DNA of 7,028 nt from Lentzea sp. (GTDB lineage: Bacteria; Actinomycetota; Actinomycetes; Mycobacteriales; Pseudonocardiaceae), in the NCBI GenBank assembly GCA_030146905.1, contig JASLAV010000424.1, positions 1 through 7,028 on the forward strand, written 5' to 3'. This document shows positions 1-4,304 of this stretch, piece after piece. The notes below the pieces were generated by a model, which saw nothing but the letters and a program-made list of their open reading frames with translations, was not told the DNA's origin and ran no database searches. A program made the position numbers and the translations under genes. The first letter of the stretch is position 1, and each line of letters starts with the position of its first letter.

Positions 1-71
1 CCCACGACCTCGTCGATGCGGCTGCGCTCACGCACCAATGCGATGTCGCTCTCCCTGATGCGTCCTGCCAC
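1..71 (-). CDS. dnaG: DNA primase DnaG, N-terminal fragment (runs off the window edge)
   Basis: Primase makes the RNA primers for DNA replication at the fork. Only the first 23 codons are present, read from a GTG at 71-69 towards position 1. They give (M)AGRIRESDIALVRER followed by SRIDEVV. This matches the conserved start of actinobacterial DnaG, which leads into the CHC2 zinc-binding domain lying beyond the window. No Shine-Dalgarno sequence precedes the GTG, but a TAGACT box ends 7 nt before it, which fits a leaderless mRNA. The gene diverges from the sigma factor at 107 with 35 bp between the two starts. In M. tuberculosis dgt is the immediate neighbour of dnaG; here dgt is about 4.2 kb away. 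The identity rests on a short but distinctive peptide. Confidence 0.85.
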   Translation of the reverse strand, partial: MAGRIRESDIALVRERSRIDEVV

Positions 72-78
72 GCCCCCG

Positions 79-84
79 AGTCTA
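79..84 (-). promoter_or_regulatory. Probable -10 box of dnaG (leaderless)
   Basis: Read on the minus strand, TAGACT fits the actinobacterial TANNNT -10 consensus. It is followed by 7 nt and then the dnaG GTG, so transcription would begin at or next to the start codon. No good -35 hexamer is present at 17-18 nt. The same seven-base spacing occurs upstream of two other genes in this window (2431-2443 and 3139-3151), which strengthens the reading. Confidence 0.55.
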
Positions 85-86
85 AT
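81..86 (+). promoter_or_regulatory. Possible -10 box for the sigJ-like gene
   Basis: TCTAAT on the plus strand differs from TATAAT at one position and would start transcription around 93, giving a leader of roughly 14 nt before the GTG at 107. It physically overlaps the dnaG -10 box on the other strand, so the two divergent promoters could exclude each other. No clear -35 box accompanies it and no ECF41-type element (TGTCACA/CGTC) is present before the sigma gene, so this call is tentative. Confidence 0.3.
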
Positions 87-89
87 CCT

Positions 90-104
90 TTGGCAAACTG
101 CCAA
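90..104. promoter_or_regulatory. Perfect palindrome TTGGCA-N3-TGCCAA, candidate operator
   Basis: Two perfect 6-bp arms surround a 3-bp centre in the 35-bp gap between dnaG and the sigJ-like gene. The palindrome covers the expected transcription start of the sigma gene and the -20 to -33 region of the dnaG promoter. A dimeric repressor bound here could affect both genes. The binding protein is unknown; no regulator gene of an obvious matching family lies in the window. Confidence 0.4.
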
Positions 105-106
105 CC

Positions 107-967
107 GTGACCACGGCCGACGTCTTCGGACAGCACCGCACGCACCTGATCGGCGTCGCCTACCGGCTGACCGGCAGCGTCGCCGACGCCGAGGACGCCG
201 TGCAGGAGGCGTGGCCCCGGTTCGCGAAGGCCGAGGGGATCGAGGACGCGCGCGGCTGGCTCACGACCGTGGTGAGCCGCATCTGCCTCGACCGCCTGCG
301 CTCCGCCGCGGTGCGCCGCGAGACCTACGTGGGCTCGTGGCTGCCGGAGCCGTTGGTCACGACGCCCGAGGAGGACGACCCGCTGGCGGCGGTCGTGCGG
401 TCCGACGGCGTGCGCATGGCGGCGCTGGTGCTGCTCGACAGGCTCACCCCCGACCAGCGCGTGGCGTTCGTGCTGCACGACGCGTTCGCCGTGCCGTTCA
501 GCGAGATCGCGGAGGTGCTGGGCGTCTCGGAGGCGGCGGCGCGCCAGCACGCGTCGCGGGCCCGCAGGACCGTGACGGGGTCCACACCACCTCCGCGCGC
601 CGCGCTCGACGAGCAGCGCGAGGTGCTGGAGAAGTTCCTCGCCGCCATGGTGAGCGGCGACATCGACGCCGTGCTCGGCCTGCTGCACCCGGACGCGGTG
701 ATGATCGGCGACGGCGGCGGCAAGGCGCGCACCGCCGTCAACACGGTCTCCGGCGCGGACAAGGTCGCCCGCTTCTTCCTCGGCCTGCTCCGCAAGTACG
801 GCTACCCGCAGCACCACCCGGTGCTGGTCAACGGCGACCTCGGCATGGTCATGGCGGCGCAGGGCGACATCGCGGCGCGCGTCACCACGTTCACCGTGCA
901 CGACGGCAGGATCACCGCCATCTACGACATCGCGAACCCGGACAAGCTCGGCCACGTCGGCTTCTGA
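107..967 (+). CDS. sigJ: ECF41-family (SigJ-like) RNA polymerase sigma factor with C-terminal SnoaL-like domain
   Basis: This 286-residue extracytoplasmic-function sigma factor directs RNA polymerase to a small set of promoters. Region sigma2 spans about residues 8-75 (HLIGVAYRLTGSVADAEDAVQEAW), and sigma4 about 105-155, including a helix-turn-helix around EIAEVLGVSEAAARQHASRA. A SnoaL/NTF2-like extension runs from about 169 to the end. The hallmark motifs of group ECF41 are all present: WLPEP at 78-82 in the linker, DGGGK at 202-206 and NPDKL at 277-281. ECF41 proteins are known to lack a separate anti-sigma factor; the C-terminal domain tunes activity. Known members are linked to CMD, oxidoreductase or epimerase genes, and a CMD gene with an ECF41 promoter lies at 1791-2360. 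The GTG start is the only one that keeps the whole sigma2 domain. The gene faces the methyltransferase, with 6 nt between the two stops. Confidence 0.93.
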   Translation: MTTADVFGQHRTHLIGVAYRLTGSVADAEDAVQEAWPRFAKAEGIEDARGWLTTVVSRICLDRLRSAAVRRETYVGSWLPEPLVTTPEEDDPLAAVVRSDGVRMAALVLLDRLTPDQRVAFVLHDAFAVPFSEIAEVLGVSEAAARQHASRARRTVTGSTPPPRAALDEQREVLEKFLAAMVSGDIDAVLGLLHPDAVMIGDGGGKARTAVNTVSGADKVARFFLGLLRKYGYPQHHPVLVNGDLGMVMAAQGDIAARVTTFTVHDGRITAIYDIANPDKLGHVGF

Positions 968-973
968 CCGGCC

Positions 974-1786
974 TCACCACCGCAGGCGCAGCAGCTTCCC
1001 CACGTCGCGCAGCTTCGGGATCGCGCCGACGACCTTCATCTGGATCCTGCCCGCCCTGGGCAACGCGTCCAGGTGCGGCAGGTCCACGCTGCGCCAGGCG
1101 TCCACTGTGGTCAGTCCCGGGTGCAGCGCCTCGACCTCGCGCGGATCGTCGACGCCCCAGTGCAGGGTCGCTCCGGCGTTGCGCACGGCGGGAACGAGCT
1201 TCTGCAGCTTGATGCCCCACGAGCCGTAGACGTCGAACAGCAGCTCACCGCCGGAGAACCGGTCGGTGATCCTCCTGATCAACGCGTGGCCCTCCTGCTG
1301 CGTGAGGTACATCGACAGGCCTTCGAACACGGCCACCACCGGCCGGTCGGCGGGAACGTCGGTGAGCCACGCGTCCTCGGTGACCGACGACGCCACGAGC
1401 TCGTAGTCGCCCGACGGTTCGGGCAAGAGCTTGTGCCGCAACGCGACCACGTCCGGCATGTCGACGTCGCGCCACCGCACGGTGTCCGGCCGTTCGAGCC
1501 GGTGCACGCGGGTGTCCAGCCCGCAGGCCAGGTGCAGCACCGTGCACGACGGGGTGCGCCGGAGGAACTCGCGCGTCCAGTCGTCGAGGACCCTCGCGCG
1601 GATGGCGACACCGACCGCGGTCGTCGGGGTCATCCCCGTCTTGGCGAAGTCGTAGTCGATGCGGTCGACCGCGCGCTTGGCCTCGTCGTCGTGCAGCACC
1701 GACGAGGCCCGTCCGCTGTCGAGCGCCCGGCCGTACAACGTGGCGAGCATGGTCTCCTGCGCACCCGTCAGGGTGATCTTTTCCAC
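974..1786 (-). CDS. Class I SAM-dependent methyltransferase, COG3315/LCM-like (TcmP-type O-methyltransferase)
   Basis: The 270-residue protein should transfer a methyl group from S-adenosylmethionine to an unknown acceptor, probably an oxygen. The family includes polyketide O-methyltransferases and leucine carboxyl methyltransferases. The SAM-binding motif I is VLHLACGLDTR at 83-93, followed by VDMPDVVALR at 108-117 and the family signature EGLSMYL at 155-161. The N-terminal LTGAQETML and LDSGRASSVLHDDEA are also typical. The chosen start is the GTG at 1786-1784, because EKITLTGAQET matches the usual family N-terminus. The GGGAGG before it is closer than normal, and an alternative GTG at 1822 would overlap the CMD gene. 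The CMD stop lies only 4 nt upstream, so the two genes should share the ECF41 promoter at 2369-2395. The substrate cannot be predicted. Confidence 0.87.
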   Translation of the reverse strand: MEKITLTGAQETMLATLYGRALDSGRASSVLHDDEAKRAVDRIDYDFAKTGMTPTTAVGVAIRARVLDDWTREFLRRTPSCTVLHLACGLDTRVHRLERPDTVRWRDVDMPDVVALRHKLLPEPSGDYELVASSVTEDAWLTDVPADRPVVAVFEGLSMYLTQQEGHALIRRITDRFSGGELLFDVYGSWGIKLQKLVPAVRNAGATLHWGVDDPREVEALHPGLTTVDAWRSVDLPHLDALPRAGRIQMKVVGAIPKLRDVGKLLRLRW

Positions 1787-1790
1787 CTCC

Positions 1791-2360
1791 CTAGTGTGTC
1801 GGGACCCGGCAGGCGTCACCACTGGTGAATCCCTGCTCCTTGATGCCGAACGCGCTGTTGAACCGGGCGCGCTGGTTCTCCAGCGCGATCTGGTAGGTCA
1901 GCGCGATGAGCTCCTGGCGGCCCAGCAGCTCCTCCAGCTCGGCGACCTGCTCGTCGGTGACGGTCACGGGCGTGGCGGTCATGGCGTCGGCGTAGGCGAG
2001 CGCCTTGCGTTCGAGGTCGCTGAACAGCGGTGAGGTGGCGTACGAGTCGATGTGCTTCAACCGGTCGATGTCGAGACCCTCGTGCTTCATGAGCATCGCG
2101 CCGAAGTCGACGCACCACGAGCAGCCGAGCCGCACCGCCGTGCGGTAGACGCAGAGCTCGAACAACGGCCCGTGCCCGGCGGACTTCACGGCCTTCTTGA
2201 CCGCCAGCTCGTGCCGGCCGCTCGCCATCAGCAGCCTCGGGTGGTGCGCCGTCACCGCGACGGGCTCCGGCACCGCGCCGAACTCCCGCCGGGCGAACCA
2301 GTACACGGCCTTGACCAGCAGGCCGGCGTCCTTCTTCGCGACTCCCTTGATCCTCGTCAT
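1791..2360 (-). CDS. Carboxymuconolactone decarboxylase (CMD/AhpD-like) family protein, ECF41-linked
   Basis: This 189-residue protein belongs to the CMD/AhpD-like all-helical superfamily, whose members act as decarboxylases or as CxxC thiol peroxidase partners. The active-site segment reads FELCVYRTAVRLGCSWCVDFG. Glu68 and the pair Cys80-Ser-Trp-Cys83 are present, but the position where AhpD has a catalytic histidine (CxxCxxxH) is Gly87. That makes a thiol redox role more likely than full AhpD chemistry (inference). No signal peptide or membrane segment is visible, so it should be cytoplasmic. The ATG at 2360 is chosen because an ECF41 promoter ends 8 nt before it, implying a leaderless message. 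Longer in-frame starts (GTG at 2366 or 2396) would lie upstream of the predicted transcript start or inside the promoter. It is the first gene of a two-gene operon with the methyltransferase. Confidence 0.9.
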   Translation of the reverse strand: MTRIKGVAKKDAGLLVKAVYWFARREFGAVPEPVAVTAHHPRLLMASGRHELAVKKAVKSAGHGPLFELCVYRTAVRLGCSWCVDFGAMLMKHEGLDIDRLKHIDSYATSPLFSDLERKALAYADAMTATPVTVTDEQVAELEELLGRQELIALTYQIALENQRARFNSAFGIKEQGFTSGDACRVPTH

Positions 2361-2368
2361 GACCACTG

Positions 2369-2395
2369 GACGGGGCGGCTGCCGGAAATGTGACA
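2369..2395 (-). promoter_or_regulatory. ECF41 promoter of the CMD-methyltransferase operon
   Basis: On the minus strand TGTCACA (2395-2389) is followed by exactly 16 nt and then CGTC (2372-2369). This is the consensus -35 and -10 reported for ECF41 sigma factors, without a mismatch. The CMD ATG begins 9 nt after the last base of CGTC, so the transcript should begin at or just before the start codon. No second copy was found before the sigma gene or elsewhere in the window. Recognition by the neighbouring SigJ-like protein is inferred from family knowledge. Confidence 0.88.
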
Positions 2396-2402
2396 CCTTT
2401 GG

Positions 2403-2415
2403 GTGACTGGGTCAC
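2403..2415. promoter_or_regulatory. Palindrome GTGAC-N3-GTCAC in the CMD/small-gene divergent region
   Basis: Perfect 5-bp arms surround a 3-bp centre. The site lies just upstream of the ECF41 -35 element and over the -29 to -41 region of the plus-strand promoter that starts the 59-residue gene. A third GTGAC copy occurs at 2390-2394 inside the ECF41 -35. It may be an operator or extra sigma/activator contact site, or chance in a GC-rich gap. Confidence 0.3.
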
Positions 2416-2430
2416 GAGGCGGCCACCTCA

Positions 2431-2436
2431 TAGGGT
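2431..2436 (+). promoter_or_regulatory. Probable -10 box of the 59-residue gene (leaderless)
   Basis: TAGGGT fits TANNNT and is followed by 7 nt and the ATG at 2444, the spacing also seen for dnaG and the DUF5753-like gene. There is no Shine-Dalgarno sequence, which agrees with leaderless translation. A convincing -35 box was not found at the usual distance. Confidence 0.5.
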
Positions 2437-2443
2437 CCACCGC

Positions 2444-2623
2444 ATGAGCAACGACTTCGTGCTGGACATCGACCACGAGTCGGCCGGCCTGCTGGCGGGG
2501 ACGCTGCTGGCGGGCGACTCGTGTGCCGTGCCGGTGCGACACCAGAACGTCAAACTGCTGCTGTGCGCGCTGCCGGGCGAGAACGGGATGCGGCTCTTCC
2601 TGCGGCGCAACACGCCGAGCTAG
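2444..2623 (+). CDS. Small protein of unknown function, 59 residues
   Basis: I do not recognise this protein family. It begins MSNDFVLDIDHESAGLLAGT and ends MRLFLRRNTPS, with two cysteines (residues 27 and 41), no membrane segment long enough to span a bilayer and no signal peptide. Evidence that it is real: 56 of 59 codons end in G or C, a TANNNT box sits exactly 7 nt before the ATG, and the reading frame fills the gap between two real genes. It is divergent from the CMD gene and convergent with the DUF5753-like gene. Its stop TAG (2621-2623) and the neighbour's stop lie in one CTAG. DUF5753 proteins are often accompanied by small DUF397 proteins; this one occupies a similar place but lacks a recognisable DUF397 pattern. 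A longer start at GTG 2390 would read through the promoter and is unlikely. Confidence 0.6.
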   Translation: MSNDFVLDIDHESAGLLAGTLLAGDSCAVPVRHQNVKLLLCALPGENGMRLFLRRNTPS

Positions 2624-3138
2624 CGGTCGTAGACCGCCACGTACTCCATCAGCAGGTCGCGCGACCGTTCGTTGTCCAGCGCGACGGCGTGCATGCGCTG
2701 GAAGACCGCCACAGCCCGTTCCACGGTCGCCACGTCGCTGGCGAGCGTCCAGTTCGCGAGGTAGACGAGCGGCGGTTCGTGCTCGTACTGGATCAACGCG
2801 TAGTCGAGCCCGACCGCCGCCGCCCCGCCGGCGCTGGCCGGCACGACCCTGATCGACGGCGCGTGGAAGAGCAGGTGCAGGACCTGGTCCTCCATCAGCC
2901 GGTCGTTGCCGACGACGGTGCGCAGCGCGTACTCGTGGATGAAGAACACGCACTGCGGCAGCACGCCGTCGCGTTGCAGCTCCGGCGCCGGCGCGAAGCC
3001 CAGCGCCGCCGCCAGCGCCTTCGCGTAGCACTCGGTTCGCAGGAGGACGGGAATGGTGACGCCGCTGAAGCAGGTGATCCGCGTGGCGCCCGCCGCGGCG
3101 AGCACGACGAGCTGCTCGCCGGCACCGTGCTGGGTCAT
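2620..3138 (-). CDS. DUF5753 (Scr1/WhiJ-type) domain protein lacking the helix-turn-helix
   Basis: The 172-residue product resembles the C-terminal DUF5753 domain of WhiJ/Scr1-like XRE regulators of actinomycetes. The cues, in order, are ATRITCFSGVTIPVLLRTECYAKAL at residues 18-42 (family pattern: IPGLLQTE-YARAL), FFIHEYALRTVVG at 65-77, a DQVLHLL helix at 84-90, a valine-rich segment ending VVPASAGG, and a C-terminal helix ending in NERSRDLLMEYVA. The usual N-terminal XRE DNA-binding domain (about 80-100 residues) is absent, and nothing upstream in frame can encode one. The start at ATG 3138 is chosen because a TACCGT box lies 7 nt upstream. Extending to ATG 3192 or 3231 adds codons whose third positions are far less GC-rich than the rest. 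Without the DNA-binding part it may act as an antitoxin-like or ligand-binding partner of another regulator (inference). Confidence 0.66.
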   Translation of the reverse strand: MTQHGAGEQLVVLAAAGATRITCFSGVTIPVLLRTECYAKALAAALGFAPAPELQRDGVLPQCVFFIHEYALRTVVGNDRLMEDQVLHLLFHAPSIRVVPASAGGAAAVGLDYALIQYEHEPPLVYLANWTLASDVATVERAVAVFQRMHAVALDNERSRDLLMEYVAVYDR

Positions 3139-3145
3139 GCCTGGA

Positions 3146-3151
3146 ACGGTA
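3146..3151 (-). promoter_or_regulatory. Probable -10 box of the DUF5753-like gene (leaderless)
   Basis: On the minus strand TACCGT fits TANNNT and is followed by 7 nt and the ATG at 3138. There is no Shine-Dalgarno sequence. The box supports the shorter start choice and suggests that the gene can be transcribed independently of the serpin gene upstream. Confidence 0.45.
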
Positions 3152-3154
3152 AAG

Positions 3155-3223
3155 CCGTGATCATGAATTCGCCGGGCGAAACGCTCGCCCATCAGGGCGA
3201 ATGGCCCTCGCGAGTGATCACGG
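3155..3223. repeat. Nested inverted repeats between the serpin and DUF5753-like genes
   Basis: The outer pair is CCGTGATCA at 3155-3163 and TGATCACGG at 3215-3223, perfect 9-bp arms. Inside are GGGCGA at 3174-3179 and 3195-3200 with the complementary TCGCCC at 3185-3190 between them, so TCGCCC can pair with either copy. The palindromes CTCGCGAG (3207-3214) and GTGATCAC (3214-3221) are also present. The right outer arm covers the serpin stop codon. There is no T tract, so this does not look like a standard terminator. It may be paired operators, an RNA switch, or a small repeat element. Confidence 0.6.
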
Positions 3224-4225
3224 ACGGGCAACCTGGGCGAGGAAGTAGATCGCCTTCGACCCCGCGTGGCGCACGGCGAGCAGGAACGGCCTGTCGACGG
3301 TGACCACGATCGGGTCGACCGGGATCTCGATCGACACGGTCCGGAACGTGACCGCGGTGGCCGCCGCGCCCTCCAGGCCTTCCTCGTCCAGGCGCAGGAC
3401 GGCCTCGTGGACCACCTCGTCGACGAACATCCGCTCGTCGGGGGAGAGCCCGCTGAAGTCGGCGTCGCGCGCGAACATGCGCTCGACGCCGAGCTGCCGC
3501 AACGTGTTCTTGAGGTTGAACTTCGCCCGCACGTCCACTTTGGGCAGTGACAGTTCGAGCCTGGTGAAGTCCTGCGCCTCGAACACCGACGGGGCGAGCG
3601 GCTGGTCGAGCGACTCGTCCGGCAGCAGGACCACGGCCTCGACGCCGGAGGCCGCGGGCAGCACGACCGTCTGCCAGCCGTCGCGGTGGGAGTAGCGGAA
3701 CTTCTCCGTCACCTTCATGGTCGGCACGTCCACGTCGCCGCCGGGCGCGTGGAACGGTTTCGCGGCGGTCTCCCAGGCGGCGAACGGGTTGAGCCAGCCG
3801 ACCTTCAGGTACAGGGCGTTGACGATGATCGCGGCCGCGTCCGGGGGCGGCGGGCTCGACAGCAGCTCGGGGATGAGACCGCGGGTGGTCTCGGCGACGT
3901 CGGTGTTGACGAGCTTGCGGACGGTCGCCGGGTCGGAGAACGCCGTGCGCCGCACCGAGGACGTGAGCGAGAAGTCCGGGTTCAACGTCAGGTCGTCGTC
4001 GGCCCACAGCGTGTTCGCGACGGCCAGGTCCGGCACGTCGAGGGCGTCGGAGGCGTCGAAGTCGGTCAGCAGCCCGTCGAGCTCGGTGCGGGTCTCGCCG
4101 CGGGCGGCCTCACGGGCCAGTGCGAGCGCACTGGCCACCGAGTACGGCGACCAGCACGCGTTCGAGGACGGATCAGGTACGGCGACGCGGTGCAGGTTCA
4201 GGGCGAAGTCGGCCTGATCGGTCAC
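3218..4225 (-). CDS. Serpin-family serine protease inhibitor (compact bacterial type)
   Basis: Serpins trap serine or cysteine proteases through a cleavable reactive-centre loop. Family signatures in this 335-residue protein are FALNLHR near the N-terminus, NACWSPYSVASALALAREAARGET at 22-45, AVANTLW at 68-74, IVNALYLKVGWLNPF in the shutter/breach region, and the C-terminal DRPFLLAVR and AIYFLAQV strands. The hinge EEGLEGAAATAV (281-292) resembles the inhibitory consensus, although P14 is Leu and P12 is Gly. Counting 17 residues from the hinge as in alpha1-antitrypsin gives Val297-Ser298 as a candidate P1-P1' bond; the loop is about five residues longer, so this is uncertain. The segment between helices B and C is about 30 residues shorter than in alpha1-antitrypsin. 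No signal peptide is visible, suggesting a cytoplasmic target. The GTG start has GGGAG 5 nt upstream. The gene lies 79 nt downstream of dgt. Confidence 0.92.
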   Translation of the reverse strand: MTDQADFALNLHRVAVPDPSSNACWSPYSVASALALAREAARGETRTELDGLLTDFDASDALDVPDLAVANTLWADDDLTLNPDFSLTSSVRRTAFSDPATVRKLVNTDVAETTRGLIPELLSSPPPPDAAAIIVNALYLKVGWLNPFAAWETAAKPFHAPGGDVDVPTMKVTEKFRYSHRDGWQTVVLPAASGVEAVVLLPDESLDQPLAPSVFEAQDFTRLELSLPKVDVRAKFNLKNTLRQLGVERMFARDADFSGLSPDERMFVDEVVHEAVLRLDEEGLEGAAATAVTFRTVSIEIPVDPIVVTVDRPFLLAVRHAGSKAIYFLAQVARP

Positions 4226-4230
4226 AGGGT

Positions 4231-4235
4231 CTCCC
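4231..4235 (-). promoter_or_regulatory. Ribosome binding site that sets the serpin start
   Basis: GGGAG on the minus strand, within a longer purine run reaching 4239, ends 5 nt before the GTG at 4225. It favours this start over an in-frame ATG at 4294, which would add a Pro/Arg/Gly-rich stretch not found in serpins. Confidence 0.6.
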
Positions 4236-4271
4236 TCTCGGCGCGGGTCTGGCGGTGACGTCCATCGGCCG

Positions 4272-4292
4272 GGCGGTCCCGACTCGGCCGCC
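4272..4292 (-). terminator. Weak hairpin downstream of dgt, possible terminator
   Basis: GGCGG and CCGCC arms enclose an imperfect inner pairing (CC/GG) with a 2-nt bulge, 12 nt after the dgt stop codon. No T run follows, so intrinsic termination is doubtful and the hairpin could be chance in such GC-rich DNA. Confidence 0.2.
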
Positions 4293-4304
4293 ACGGCTTC
4301 GAAC

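Noticed and set aside
968..973. Bidirectional terminator between the sigma gene and the methyltransferase
   Set aside because: Only 6 nt separate the stops and no hairpin with a T run is present.
16..1212. 398-residue plus-strand open frame spanning the sigma gene and the methyltransferase
   Set aside because: Arg/Ala/Pro-rich translation typical of an off-frame reading of GC-rich DNA; it overlaps the well-supported sigJ-like gene in another frame.
1073..1828. 251-residue plus-strand frame opposite the methyltransferase
   Set aside because: Antisense shadow; the minus strand carries clear SAM methyltransferase motifs.
2357..3031. 224-residue minus-strand frame across the CMD promoter and small gene
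   Set aside because: It would run through the ECF41 promoter and read the 59-residue gene and DUF5753-like gene out of frame; Arg/Gly/Ala-rich without motifs.
3139..3231. Longer DUF5753-like protein starting at 3231 or 3192
   Set aside because: From the 3192 start only about 60% of third positions are G or C, the segment contains the nested repeats, and the -10 box at 3146-3151 would lie inside the coding region.
2521..3303. 260-residue plus-strand frame opposite the DUF5753-like gene
   Set aside because: Composition rich in Arg/His/Val without family motifs; the opposite strand reads as a recognisable domain.
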